DNA of 64,000 nucleotides from Eubacterium sp. AF22-9 (GTDB lineage: Bacteria; Bacillota; Clostridia; Lachnospirales; Lachnospiraceae), in contig QRVH01000013.1 of the NCBI GenBank assembly GCA_003458705.1, positions 1-64,000 of the forward strand, read 5' to 3'. Below are positions 46,732-56,376 of this stretch, piece after piece (within the stretch, counting starts at the first letter, position 1; every line of letters starts with the position of its first letter). A model generated the notes under the pieces. The model was not told the DNA's origin. It worked only from the letters and a program-made list of their open reading frames with translations, and searched no databases. The position numbers and the translations under genes are program-made.

Positions 46732-47535
46732 TTACAATACTTTGTGAGCTTTTTCAACTACATTTTCTACAACAAAAGGAATTTCTTTAACCTGTGGTTC
46801 TGCTATCTTCTGTAAATGCAGCAAATACTCAATATTTCCCTCTGGTCCTTTAACAGGGCTGAATTCAAGATTAAGAATATCAAATCCGATTGACATTGCA
46901 TAATCAATAACCTTGTTGATTACCTCGATATGGACATCTTTATCTCTTACAACACCATGCTTTCCAACCTTTTCCCTGCCAGCCTCAAACTGTGGCTTGA
47001 TAAGGCATACAATCTGTCCGTCATCAGTGAGAAGGTTTCTTACAGGAGTAAGTACCTTTGTAAGTGAAATAAACGATACATCTATGCTTGAAAACTGTAT
47101 TCTGTCAGCAACATCATCAGGTGTAACATAACGGATATTAGTTTTCTCCATGCATACAACCCTCTCGTCATTGCGTAACTTCCAGTCAAGCTGGCCGTGT
47201 CCTACATCTACAGCATATACCTTAACTGCACCATTCTGAAGCATGCAATCAGTAAATCCGCCAGTTGAAGAACCAACATCCATACAGATTTTACCTTCAA
47301 GCGTCACATCAAAATTCTGCATTGCCTTTTCAAGCTTAAGTCCGCCGCGACTTACATATTTAAGAGTTGTTCCACGAACCTCAATTACAGCAGTATCAGG
47401 AAATGACTGGCCTGCCTTGTCTTCCTTCTGTCCGTCAACATATACATTTCCAGACATGATAATAGCCTTAGCCTTCTCTCTTGATGTGGCAAGACCTCTG
47501 TTAACCAATAAAACATCTAATCTTTCTTTACTCAT
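46732..47535 (-). CDS. tlyA: TlyA family rRNA 2'-O-methyltransferase (YqxC)
   Basis: A 267-residue protein with an N-terminal S4 RNA-binding domain (ERLDVLLVNRGLATSREKAKAIIMSGNVYVDG) and an FtsJ-like SAM-binding domain (MDVGSSTGGFTDCMLQNGA, VYAVDVGHGQLDWKLRND). Family members 2'-O-methylate 16S and/or 23S rRNA; older hemolysin names are misleading. Its start overlaps the dxs stop by 8 nt, so the pair is likely coupled. Confidence 0.94.
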   Translation of the reverse strand: MSKERLDVLLVNRGLATSREKAKAIIMSGNVYVDGQKEDKAGQSFPDTAVIEVRGTTLKYVSRGGLKLEKAMQNFDVTLEGKICMDVGSSTGGFTDCMLQNGAVKVYAVDVGHGQLDWKLRNDERVVCMEKTNIRYVTPDDVADRIQFSSIDVSFISLTKVLTPVRNLLTDDGQIVCLIKPQFEAGREKVGKHGVVRDKDVHIEVINKVIDYAMSIGFDILNLEFSPVKGPEGNIEYLLHLQKIAEPQVKEIPFVVENVVEKAHKVL

Positions 47536-49416
47536 TATCTTTATCCTTATTCAAAACATTTGCCCATCTGTTAAGTATCTTTTCAACAACGCTGTCTTTA
47601 TCTACACCTGATTCACGGCGCAATATATCAACATTACCATGCTCAACATAATCGTCAGGAAGTGCAATATTAAGCACATCAATATCATTACATGTATCAT
47701 CATAATATTGACAGACTGCTTCTCCAAAGCCGCCCGATAATACATTTTCTTCCATAGTGACTATGAGCCTGTGTGACTCTGAAAGTCTTTCAAGCATATC
47801 AGTATCAACTGGTTTAATAAATCGCTCATTAACAATAGTTATATTATAGCCTTTTTCTTTGAGTTTATCTCTTACTGCCAATGCAGTAATAAGCATATTG
47901 CCTATGGCAACAAGTGCAATGTCAGACTCCTCAATAATCATCTCAGCCTTACCATACTTAACAAGCGCATTATAATCTTCAAGTCCGTCATATGCCTGAC
48001 CTCTCGGATACCTGATTGCAACAGGAGAATTAAAGTTAAGCAGTGCAAATTCAAGCATTGCCTCAAGTTCCTTACCATTCTTAGGTGCCATAACCGTCAT
48101 ATTCGGTATGGAAGTAAGAAATGAAAGGTCAAATATGCCCTGATGTGTCTCTCCGTCACTTCCTACAAGTCCTGCCCTGTCTATTGCAAATACTACATGA
48201 AGATGCTGAATACATACATCGTGAAGAATCTGGTCATAGGCTCTCTGCAAAAATGAAGAATATACCGCAAACACAGGTTTTAATCCGCCTGCTGCCATTC
48301 CTGCCGAGAATGTGACTGCATGTTCTTCTGCAATTCCAACATCAAAAAATCTGTCAGGAAACCACTTTGAAAACTTATTAAGTCCTGTTCCATCTGGCAT
48401 AGCTGCTGTAACTGCTACTATAGACTTATCTTTCTTGGCAAGCTGGCATATTTTCTCTGAAAATACATCAGATATGTTGGTTTGTCAGAAGCCTTAAGTT
48501 CCTTTCCTGTGGCAATATCAAAAGGTCCTATTCCATGAAACTTGGCAGGATTACGTTCTGCCGGCTTATATCCATGACCTTTATGTGTTACAACATGAAT
48601 GATAACTGCACCGTTAATTCGTTTTGCAACATGAAACACCTTTATAAGCCTTTCAATATCATGTCCATTAACAGGTCCAAGATAAGATATCCCCATGCTT
48701 TCAAACATCTGTCCCGGCAGAATCATCTGCTTTAAATTACTCTTGGTTTTCTTAATTTTATCAACGATATGGTCTCCACCCGGAATCTTATACAAGGTAT
48801 TAGCCACATTTTCCTTAAGATCATAATAAGAATCTGATGATCTAATGTCACTAAGCATATGTGGAACTCCGCCGACATTCTTAGCAATCGACATGGTATT
48901 ATCGTTAAGTACAATGATAAAATTAGTTCTAAGAGAAGATGCATTATTAAGTGCCTCATAAGCCATTCCGCCAGTAAGCGCACCATCTCCTATAACAGAG
49001 ACAACACTGTAATGCTCATTTTTTAAATCTCTTGCCTTGACAAGACCAAGTCCTGCCGATATTGAAGTCGAACTGTGTCCTGTGTCAAATGCATCAAAAT
49101 GACTTTCATTTCTCTTAGGAAATCCGCTCATTCCGCCAAATTTTCTTAACTGGTCAAACTGGTTCTTTCTTCCTGTAAGAATCTTATGGGTATATGACTG
49201 GTGTCCAACATCCCATATAAGCTTGTCCTGCGGCAGATTAAATGCCAGATGAAGTGCCATTGTAAGCTCAACCACACCAAGATTAGATGCCAGATGTCCA
49301 CCTGTCTTACTAATCTTTTCTATAAGAAATCCACGGATTTCATCCGCAAGCTGATTATATTCAATTGGAGATAATTGTTTAATATCATTCGGTTTATTTA
49401 TCTTTTCAAGAATCAT
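47528..49416 (-). pseudogene. dxs: 1-deoxy-D-xylulose-5-phosphate synthase, frameshifted
   Basis: Thiamine-diphosphate enzyme for the first step of the MEP isoprenoid pathway. The N-terminal part shows LIWDVGHQSYTHKILTGR, GHSSTSISAGLG and VIGDGALTGGMAYEALN (TPP motif); the rest shows RFFDVGIAEEHAVTFSAGMA, DRAGLVGSDGETHQGIFDLSFL and the C-terminal domain. One T is missing near 48472, so the first frame ends at 48418; with it PTY joins SDVFSEKICQLAKKDK and the protein is 629 aa. Since the MEP pathway is normally essential, a sequence error is more likely than a real loss. It is 12 bp downstream of ispA. Confidence 0.93.
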
Positions 49417-49428
49417 AATGCACCTGCT

Positions 49429-50322
49429 TTATTTGTTTCTGTGTATAAGGTTAAGAACAAGCTCCTCTAAGAATTCATTCTTTCCAACACTTTTAATTAT
49501 ATCTAAAGCCTCATCAGACATAGACTCTACATCTGCCTCAGCTTTTTCCATTCCATATAAAGTAACATATGTTGTTTTATTGTTCTTTTCATCTGAAAAT
49601 ACAGGCTTTCCAAGCTCTTCTAAAGAACTTGTGACATCAAGGATATCGTCTCTTATCTGGAATGCAAATCCTATAAGTGATGCTGCCCTGCATAACTTGT
49701 CAGCAGTCTCATCATCACAGCCTGCAAGATATGCTCCGGCAAGAAATGCTGCTTCAATCAGTGCACCTGTTTTTAATCTGAATATAAAATCAAGCTGTTC
49801 TTCTGATAAAGTCCTGCCTGTAAGTTCTACATCAACAGCCTGTCCGCCTACCATGCCTTTTATTCCTGCTTTTCTTGCAATAACCTCCATTGCTTTGGCT
49901 TTTGCTTCAATATCACCTTCACCTGATACAAGCGCATCAGCCATAATCTCATAAGCAAGATTAAGAAGTCCGTCTCCTGCAAGTATTCCAAAATCTTCTC
50001 CGAATACCTTATGTGTTGTAAGTCTTCCTCTTCTGTAATCATCATTATCCATTGCAGGAAGATCATCATGCACAAGTGAGTATGAATGAATACATTCCAG
50101 TGCTGCCATAAATTGATAGACAACCTGACAGTCATTGCCGCCACAAAGTTTATATACTTCAAGCATAAGCATCGGCCTTACTCTCTTGCCGCCTGCATTA
50201 ACGCTGTAATTCATGGATTCTCTTATCTTCTTATCAAGTCCTGTTTCCTCAGGAAGATATCTTGATATTATATCATTAATAAAATCCACTTCCTGTTTTA
50301 ATTCATTCTTAAAATCACTCAT
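49429..50322 (-). CDS. ispA: Geranyl/farnesyl diphosphate synthase
   Basis: Trans-prenyl diphosphate synthase (297 aa). First aspartate-rich motif DDLPAMDNDD near residue 85, second DDILD near residue 225, plus GGKRVRPML and GGQAVD. It supplies C15 for quinones and undecaprenyl carriers. Start ATG 50322 overlaps the xseB stop by 8 nt; in-frame earlier starts lie inside xseB. Confidence 0.95.
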   Translation of the reverse strand: MSDFKNELKQEVDFINDIISRYLPEETGLDKKIRESMNYSVNAGGKRVRPMLMLEVYKLCGGNDCQVVYQFMAALECIHSYSLVHDDLPAMDNDDYRRGRLTTHKVFGEDFGILAGDGLLNLAYEIMADALVSGEGDIEAKAKAMEVIARKAGIKGMVGGQAVDVELTGRTLSEEQLDFIFRLKTGALIEAAFLAGAYLAGCDDETADKLCRAASLIGFAFQIRDDILDVTSSLEELGKPVFSDEKNNKTTYVTLYGMEKAEADVESMSDEALDIIKSVGKNEFLEELVLNLIHRNK

Positions 50323-50515
50323 CGTCCTGTTCTCCATCATCATTCAAAACTATGATCTGTTTTTCAACCTTGTCAAGCTGGTTATTACAGCTTTCAACAA
50401 GCTTCATCCCCTCCTGATACATTTTAAATGATGCATCAAGTGTTGTATCTGATTTTTCCATCTGTGTAATTATCTCTTCAAGTCTTTCAAATGACTGTTC
50501 TAATGTTTTTGCCAT
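50315..50515 (-). CDS. xseB: Exodeoxyribonuclease VII small subunit
   Basis: A 66-residue helical protein (KTLEQSFERLEEIITQMEKSDTTLDASFKMYQEGMKL) that binds XseA to form exonuclease VII. It overlaps the 3' end of xseA by 16 nt and the start of ispA, the standard arrangement. The acidic tail is normal. Confidence 0.94.
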   Translation of the reverse strand: MAKTLEQSFERLEEIITQMEKSDTTLDASFKMYQEGMKLVESCNNQLDKVEKQIIVLNDDGEQDDE

Positions 50516-51711
50516 GCTTCCCCTACCTCAATAACCTTAGATCTGATGCTTCCGTCTTTAAGATAAACCGTAATTTCGTCCTCAGGGGATACCTGACTTA
50601 CAGATACAATTCTGTCATTCTGGGAATCCTCTATATATCCATAGCCCATATCAAGCTTTTTTAAAGGACTGAGTCCTTCAAGCCTTGAAGCATACAGACG
50701 AAGTCTGTTTCTATTATCAGCCACACATCTTTTTATTAACATGTTCAGCTTATCTTCAATATTCATAAGCCGCTGTCTTTTATCATATATCTGGTTTACA
50801 GGATTAAGATACTCCATCTGTAACTTTAATCTTTCCAGATAATCTCTTTTCGCAGTCAACGAATACATCATCTGCTGCTTTAAGCGTCTTTCATATTCAA
50901 ATATCTTATTCTCAACAGCAGCCACTTCTGTAACTGCAAGTTCCGCCGCTGCTGAAGGTGTAGGTGCTCTCATATCAGCCACAAAATCCGTAAGTGTAAA
51001 ATCTGTTTCATGACCTACCGCTGAAATTATTGGTGTCAAAGCGTTAAATACAGCCTCAACAACTTCCGGCTCATTAAAAGCCCATAAATCTTCTATTGAA
51101 CCGCCGCCTCGTCCGACTATAATACAGTCAAGTCCCAGCTTATCAAGTTTCGCAATACCATTTACAACTGACTGCTTTGCATGTTCTCCCTGAACATATG
51201 CAGGATACAATACTATCTGTATATAAGGATTACGCCTTCTGGAAATATTCATAATATCCTGAACTGCCGCACCTGTCTTGGATGTTACAACACCTAATTT
51301 CCTGGTAAATGCAGGAAGCGGTCTTTTATACTCTTTAGCAAAGTAGCCCATATCTTCATAATACTGCTTAAGCTGTTCATACTTCTGGTACAGTTCGCCA
51401 ATGCCTTCCTGCTGTACAGTATTGGCATACAGCTGGTATTTACCGGCAGCGTCAAATACATCTACTCTTCCTGAAACAACAACAGACATTCCATCTTTTA
51501 ACTTAAAGCTAAGCCTTGCAGCCTGACTTGCAAACATAATGACAGAAAGTGCCGCATCAGCATCTTTTAATGTAAAATAAATATGACCGGAGGTATGATA
51601 CTTGCAATTAGATATCTCCCCCTTAACAGAAACCGAGTTAAGCAGAAAATCCTGCTTAAACATATTCTTAATATAGGAATTCACCTGTTTTACAGTATAT
51701 ACTCCAGCCAT
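50500..51711 (-). CDS. xseA: Exodeoxyribonuclease VII large subunit
   Basis: Catalytic subunit of the ATP-independent single-strand exonuclease (403 aa). N-terminal OB fold (VSVKGEISNCKYHTSGHIYFTLKD) and catalytic domain with LGVVTSKTGAAVQDI, IIVGRGGGSIEDLWAFN and SAVGHETDFTLTDFVAD, followed by coiled coil. It lies between nusB and xseB. Confidence 0.95.
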   Translation of the reverse strand: MAGVYTVKQVNSYIKNMFKQDFLLNSVSVKGEISNCKYHTSGHIYFTLKDADAALSVIMFASQAARLSFKLKDGMSVVVSGRVDVFDAAGKYQLYANTVQQEGIGELYQKYEQLKQYYEDMGYFAKEYKRPLPAFTRKLGVVTSKTGAAVQDIMNISRRRNPYIQIVLYPAYVQGEHAKQSVVNGIAKLDKLGLDCIIVGRGGGSIEDLWAFNEPEVVEAVFNALTPIISAVGHETDFTLTDFVADMRAPTPSAAAELAVTEVAAVENKIFEYERRLKQQMMYSLTAKRDYLERLKLQMEYLNPVNQIYDKRQRLMNIEDKLNMLIKRCVADNRNRLRLYASRLEGLSPLKKLDMGYGYIEDSQNDRIVSVSQVSPEDEITVYLKDGSIRSKVIEVGEAWQKH

Positions 51712-51740
51712 ATATCCTCACTTCGCATGCAAAAAATGCA

Positions 51741-52163
51741 TTACTCTTTAATTAACTTACCTAATACACCATTAACAAAGGCTGCTGTGCTGTCTGCTGA
51801 ACCATACTTTTTGGCAAGTTCAACAGCCTCATTGAGCGCTACATTTGTAGGAATATCCTCATCATAAAGCATCTCATACACTGCAAGTCTCATAATGGAA
51901 AGTTCTGTCTTTCCGAGACGGCTTGTTGGCCATCCTTCTGAAACAGAATCGATTTTCTCATCAAGCTCAGGTATAAGCTCTGCTATTGCTAATGTCTTAT
52001 TCTTGATGTAATTGTATTCTTCTTCCTTAAGATGTGAAGCATCTACCATATCTGCATCTGCAAAATACAGATCAATCTGCTCTTCATACTCATCCTTGTT
52101 ATCGATAAAAGGAGCTCTGAATAATAACTTAAAAATATGCTCCCTCATTGTAGATCTTGTCAT
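51741..52163 (-). CDS. nusB: Transcription antitermination factor NusB
   Basis: A 140-residue all-helical protein that binds boxA RNA in rRNA leaders with NusE. Family features: an arginine-rich N-terminus (TRSTMREHIFKLLF), MRLAVYEMLYDEDIPTNVALNEAVELAKKYG and AAFVNGVLGKL. It lies between an Asp23 gene and xseA. Confidence 0.95.
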   Translation of the reverse strand: MTRSTMREHIFKLLFRAPFIDNKDEYEEQIDLYFADADMVDASHLKEEEYNYIKNKTLAIAELIPELDEKIDSVSEGWPTSRLGKTELSIMRLAVYEMLYDEDIPTNVALNEAVELAKKYGSADSTAAFVNGVLGKLIKE

Positions 52164-52179
52164 CTTTTAACTCCTGAAT

Positions 52180-52566
52180 TTAATTTTCTACATTAACACT
52201 GGCAACCTTGATGTTGACCTCTGTAACAGAAAGTCCTGTCATTGTCTCAATTGCAGACTTAACCTTATCCTGAACCTTAGCTGAAACCGCTGGTATCTGT
52301 GTTCCATACTTAAGATTAAGTGTTATATCTACAAGGACACTTGACTCTTCAACTGTTACCTTAACGCCCTTAGAAAGATTCTTCATTCCAAGCTTGCTTA
52401 CAATCTCGTTAGTGATATTGCCGCCAAGGCTTTCAACGCCTTCAACTTCTGTAGCAGCAAGACCGGCAATAATAGCTACAACTTCATCAGCCACCTTAAC
52501 TTCGCCAATATTAACATTCTCATGTATAGAATAAGTTGTACCTCTATCTTCAAACTCTTTTGTCAT
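52180..52566 (-). CDS. Asp23/Gls24 family envelope stress protein (YqhY type)
   Basis: A 128-residue Asp23-domain protein (VADEVVAIIAGLAATEVEGVESLGG, GVKVTVEESSVLVDITLNLKYG). The YqhY paralogue sits before nusB in Firmicutes and is linked to control of lipid synthesis in Bacillus. ATG 52566 has GGAGGAC upstream. A short AT palindrome (52589-52605) lies 23 bp upstream. Confidence 0.92.
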   Translation of the reverse strand: MTKEFEDRGTTYSIHENVNIGEVKVADEVVAIIAGLAATEVEGVESLGGNITNEIVSKLGMKNLSKGVKVTVEESSVLVDITLNLKYGTQIPAVSAKVQDKVKSAIETMTGLSVTEVNIKVASVNVEN

Positions 52567-52623
52567 AACCGTCCTCCATATATTCATATTTAACTCAAAG
52601 TTAAACAAATTATACCATAAACA

Positions 52624-53223
52624 CTAATTATTGCAAATGTTTATTGTTATCTTGTCAGCAGTAAAGCCTGTTTTTCTTTTAATTATATCCTCAATCTGTG
52701 CTTTATCTGTGTCTGAAAGCTCCGATACATTAACTACAGCATCCGCATTGGTATCAGACACTGTAACTACTGAGGAATCAAAGCCTTTAGCAGATAATAA
52801 AAGTTCTATTGCTGTTTCTTTGTCTGCATTATCCTCAAGCTTTGCTAGCTGGTCAATTGCTGATTTCTTCGCATCATCTGCAATACCTGCATCATCAGCT
52901 ATATTTTTAAGATTCTCAATGCTTGAAGCCCTTACCTGCTCCCTGTTTAACTTTGCAGCCGCAACAGCCTCCGACTTGACTCCTGCTGATGTAAGTATAA
53001 CAGTTCCCGGCTCATCTGTAAAATCTGTATCAATATCATCAGCCACATTCGTATCTATTGAAACATTATCAGACACAACCGCAGCTGCCTTTTCCTTATC
53101 TTTAACTTTAATTATATTATCAAGGTCACCTGCATAATTAATATACCCGGCAGCAGCTATCATTATAGCAAGTGCCGTAATTATAATATGATTCTTTTTA
53201 ATTTTTTTCAAAACTGCCTCCAA
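52624..53223 (-). CDS. spoIIIAH: Stage III sporulation protein AH
   Basis: Mother-cell membrane protein (199 aa) that pairs with forespore SpoIIQ across the engulfment membranes. One N-terminal membrane segment (NHIIITALAIMIAAAGYINYAG) is followed by a spacer and a C-terminal YscJ/FliF-like ring-building domain (GFDSSVVTVSDTNADAVVNV). Last gene of the spoIIIA operon. Confidence 0.93.
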   Translation of the reverse strand: MEAVLKKIKKNHIIITALAIMIAAAGYINYAGDLDNIIKVKDKEKAAAVVSDNVSIDTNVADDIDTDFTDEPGTVILTSAGVKSEAVAAAKLNREQVRASSIENLKNIADDAGIADDAKKSAIDQLAKLEDNADKETAIELLLSAKGFDSSVVTVSDTNADAVVNVSELSDTDKAQIEDIIKRKTGFTADKITINICNN

Positions 53224-53228
53224 AATAA

Positions 53229-53635
53229 TTATTCCGACATTTTCATCACTTTAATTTTATGTACAGGAACACCTAAAAGGCCATTTATCGCATCAGTAAT
53301 ATACGCAACCAGATTCTTGTCATCACCTCCCTCACATACTACTAAAACACCGGTAACCTCTTTTGAGTCTGTTGTTTTTACAAGAACTTTTACTTTCCCT
53401 ACTCCATCTGTATTCTCTAACATCTGCTGTAATTCTTCCCCCAGATTTTTTTCATAATCATCTGAACCAGAGGATATCACAGGACTTACTGTATAACTTT
53501 TTGCAGATGAACTTTTAGTTGGCATTGCAATCACCATCATAAGTATCCCTGCCAGTATTACTATAAATATTTTGTCTTTCCTTGTTTTATTCAGTAATCC
53601 GGTAAAAATGATTCATTTTTTCTTTCATTATCCAT
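53229..53635 (-). pseudogene. spoIIIAG: Stage III sporulation protein AG, frameshifted near its start
   Basis: Ring-forming component of the SpoIIIA-SpoIIQ channel. The proper start is ATG 53635, 9 nt after GGAGG and overlapping the spoIIIAF stop; it reads MDNERKNESFLPDY and then stops. One base is missing at 53596-53597: with it the frame continues LLNKTRKDKIFIVILAGILMMVIAMP, a membrane segment, and the extracellular domain to 53229, 135 aa in all. The intact part shows GVGKVKVLVKTTDSKEVTGVLVV. A shorter reading from 53540 would lack the membrane anchor. Confidence 0.85.
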
Positions 53636-54119
53636 TGCTGCCCGCCTCCCTGATATCCACCTGTTCAACAGATATTTTATACCTGTCAGCTATATCTGCT
53701 TTTAATCCGGCAATGTCACCGCCTCCAGTCTTAACATACACATTTATCATATCAACTGCTGTCATATCAGATGTAAAACTGCACCTGACAGATACTATTT
53801 CCAGATCATAATCTGACACAATGCCGGCGACATCTTCCTGTACTGCTTTCTGGGCTGTTTTCTTATCTGCAGTATCATATACAGTCTGTGAAATATTTTC
53901 TTTGGAATATGTGCTGAAACCGTTTTTTATTTCATCTGTAATCCCGCTTATGTCTGCATTCTTAAGATTAAGCAGCGGAATTACTATCGCCGTTACAAGT
54001 ATCAGCTTCATTACAAATGCTATGAACTCCTTATATTTTGACGGCACAAGCTTCAGCGCAATCTCTCCTGTTATCTCAAGAATAAATATAGTTTTAAACC
54101 AGTTTATAATACCTGTCAT
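53628..54119 (-). CDS. spoIIIAF: Stage III sporulation protein AF
   Basis: A 163-residue membrane protein with two N-terminal hydrophobic segments (WFKTIFILEITGEIALKLV, FIAFVMKLILVTAIVIPLL) and a C-terminal soluble domain. It belongs to the mother-cell SpoIIIA complex needed for forespore gene expression. Order between AE and AG supports the call. Confidence 0.92.
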   Translation of the reverse strand: MTGIINWFKTIFILEITGEIALKLVPSKYKEFIAFVMKLILVTAIVIPLLNLKNADISGITDEIKNGFSTYSKENISQTVYDTADKKTAQKAVQEDVAGIVSDYDLEIVSVRCSFTSDMTAVDMINVYVKTGGGDIAGLKADIADRYKISVEQVDIREAGSNG

Positions 54120-54134
54120 TGCACATTACCATAT

Positions 54135-55241
54135 TTAACCATAAAGACTTATATTAGTTGCAAAGCATATAATTGCCATTGTAAGACACATAAGGACAAC
54201 CGTTACAGCAATCATATATATCATATTTTCAAGGCTGCCTGACAAAACAACAACTGCCTTTACTATGCGGTTGTCTGCCACAGGCTCTAATACTGCGCCA
54301 AGAATCTGATATAAGAATGCCATGACAACAAGTTTAAGAAGCGGCACTCCGATTATTACAAACATGACAAGCACTGCTGCCACTCCAATGGAATTCTTGA
54401 CAAGCACAGCAGACCCGACAATTGTTTTGGATACAGTCTGTGCGCTGTTTCCGATTCCCGGAATCATTGAAACAGCTTTGAATAAAACGGACATTTTAAG
54501 GGAATCGCTTAGTGGAAGTATCAGGCTTTTTATCCCATTAAGTCCAAGAAAAAACATAAGCATTCCCTTAACCGACAGCTTTATGACTTTTTTAATAAGC
54601 TGGCACATTTTGCTGAATTTATCCTTCTCGCTGAATGTATCAAACATTCCTAATATCATATATACATAATTGCCTCTCATAAGAACATTTTTTACAAGAA
54701 CATTGACTATGTACATAAGAAAAAGAATTATCTCATAATATGCCGCTGCACTTGCCGCCCCGCACGAATACGCAACTGCCGGAAAAAATACCGGACAGAG
54801 CGCCCTGTATATGTCAACTGACATCTGAACACACTGATAGCCTGTCCTCGCAGCATTGATAAACACTGAAACTATAAGTGTCATAAGAATAAATGATATA
54901 AACAGCATCGCTGAATCGGATGCATTTTTATCAAGAACACTTAAAAACATTGCACATATGGATAACAGTAATATCTGAACCAGAACTGTCCTGTTAGCGA
55001 TTATCGCCTCAGTAACTGTACTGGTAAAATTAAAGCCTATGTCTGTATCCGCATTTGCAACCGACCTTACAAGTTCTTTAAAAGATGTCCCCTGCCAGCC
55101 ATAATCATAAAGAGTACTGTCTATGCCACTGTAATCTGCTTCATCTATCAGTGAATCATACTCTGTCTGTTCATTATCCTTTGCATATGCATAAGTTCCC
55201 TGTATGATGAGCGCCGCCAGAAAAACCATCATAAAAAACAT
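54135..55241 (-). CDS. spoIIIAE: Stage III sporulation protein AE
   Basis: Polytopic membrane protein (368 aa) with an N-terminal signal-like segment and about seven hydrophobic helices; likely the export-gate-like part of the SpoIIIA channel. Family segments: DNEQTEYDSLIDEADYSGID and FKAVSMIPGIGNSAQTVSKTIVGSAVLVKNSIG. AGGAAA precedes the ATG at 55241. Confidence 0.93.
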   Translation of the reverse strand: MFFMMVFLAALIIQGTYAYAKDNEQTEYDSLIDEADYSGIDSTLYDYGWQGTSFKELVRSVANADTDIGFNFTSTVTEAIIANRTVLVQILLLSICAMFLSVLDKNASDSAMLFISFILMTLIVSVFINAARTGYQCVQMSVDIYRALCPVFFPAVAYSCGAASAAAYYEIILFLMYIVNVLVKNVLMRGNYVYMILGMFDTFSEKDKFSKMCQLIKKVIKLSVKGMLMFFLGLNGIKSLILPLSDSLKMSVLFKAVSMIPGIGNSAQTVSKTIVGSAVLVKNSIGVAAVLVMFVIIGVPLLKLVVMAFLYQILGAVLEPVADNRIVKAVVVLSGSLENMIYMIAVTVVLMCLTMAIICFATNISLYG

Positions 55242-55252
55242 TACTTTCCTAA

Positions 55253-55642
55253 TCAGACAATCCCCTCTGAAACCATTTCAAAAAGTGTGACTATAACCGG
55301 AATACACAAGCCTGCCACAGAAATTCTGGCGTATATTTCCATAGCTGACGCAAGTGCCGCAAACCCGTTTTCTTTACATATATTTGACGATATTTCAGTG
55401 ACATATGATATTCCTATAACCTTGATTATCAACTTTATGTACTCCTGATTGATTCCGGCAGTAAACATATTTATTCTTGTATACACCGATATAAGTCCGT
55501 TAAACACAAGCATTGCTGTTCCTGCGCACAACACGACTGACACAAAAGTTCCCATCTGCGAGCCTGTACTTTTTAAAACCAGTGCAAGAATCACACCTGT
55601 TACTGCACATACCGAAAGCGACAACACATTAATATGTACCAC
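55253..55642 (-). CDS. spoIIIAD: Stage III sporulation protein AD
   Basis: A 129-residue protein with three or four hydrophobic segments, similar to FliQ-like export components. The start is uncertain. The GTG at 55642 lies inside the AGGAGGTG ribosome site, while the in-frame codon at ideal spacing (8 nt) is ATT at 55633; no ATG is available. Either a rare ATT start is used or one base near the start is wrong. It follows AC by 6 bp. Confidence 0.88.
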   Translation of the reverse strand: MVHINVLSLSVCAVTGVILALVLKSTGSQMGTFVSVVLCAGTAMLVFNGLISVYTRINMFTAGINQEYIKLIIKVIGISYVTEISSNICKENGFAALASAMEIYARISVAGLCIPVIVTLFEMVSEGIV

Positions 55643-55648
55643 CTCCTA

Positions 55649-55843
55649 TCACAATTCAAAAAGCTTCTTCATGGTAGTAAACAATTCAAGTATATAAGGT
55701 AAAATCCAATATATAACAATAAGAAGCCCCGCCAATGCTGTAAGCGCTGCCTGGTCATCTCTTCCATTATGCTTTAGTATCTGGTTAAGTATTGAAACAA
55801 CTATGCCTACCGCTGCAATCTTGAATATTATGCTTACCTCCAT
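55649..55843 (-). CDS. spoIIIAC: Stage III sporulation protein AC
   Basis: A 64-residue protein of two hydrophobic helices (IIFKIAAVGIVVSILNQIL and ALTALAGLLIVIYWILPYIL) with the conserved GRDDQA loop, the normal size for this sporulation membrane protein. Confidence 0.93.
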   Translation of the reverse strand: MEVSIIFKIAAVGIVVSILNQILKHNGRDDQAALTALAGLLIVIYWILPYILELFTTMKKLFEL

Positions 55844-55857
55844 ACTTCACCTCCGAT

Positions 55858-56376
55858 TCATATAAGTACAATCACAAGTATAAGTCCTGCTGATATTCCT
55901 GTAACGATATAAGCCTTCATCTTTCCTGCCGCATTGGTCTTAACCACATCAAGTTCCTCATTAAGTTCACACACAACAGACTGTATGTGTTTTAACTGAC
56001 TGTCCTTGTCAATAAATGTACTTATAGAACCTGCCTCTTTTATAATCTCCAGCTGCCTTTTTCCCAGTATTCCTGCAAACGCTTTATCAGCAGCCTCATT
56101 CCATATCAATGCAAATGTATCAATGTCCGATTTATTCAATGCCTCGTATATGTATCCAGTGAAATTCCTGACATATGAACACATATCAAAATCTCCAAGA
56201 CGTTCAAATATCTGCGTCATATCTATAAGTGAATATCCAATATGATTATTCATGACGGAAAGCATTCTTACCATGTCTTTTAATATTATTATCCTGTTCT
56301 TTAATCTCTGGCTGTATGAAAGACCATACATAAAACATCCTGAAAGTATTAATATCCCGCCTATATATCCAGACAT
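55858..56376 (-). CDS. spoIIIAB: Stage III sporulation protein AB
   Basis: A 172-residue protein with N- and C-terminal membrane segments (YIGGILILSGCFMYGLSYS; GISAGLILVIVLI) flanking a helical domain of the type II secretion GspF-like kind. ATG 56376 with GGAGG is used; an earlier in-frame start adds a few residues. It overlaps spoIIIAA by 16 nt. Confidence 0.92.
   Translation of the reverse strand: MSGYIGGILILSGCFMYGLSYSQRLKNRIIILKDMVRMLSVMNNHIGYSLIDMTQIFERLGDFDMCSYVRNFTGYIYEALNKSDIDTFALIWNEAADKAFAGILGKRQLEIIKEAGSISTFIDKDSQLKHIQSVVCELNEELDVVKTNAAGKMKAYIVTGISAGLILVIVLI

Noticed and set aside
52589..52605. AT-rich palindrome upstream of the Asp23 gene as an operator
   Set aside because: Seven-bp arms made only of common AT-rich words are expected by chance in this composition; no promoter hexamers flank it clearly.
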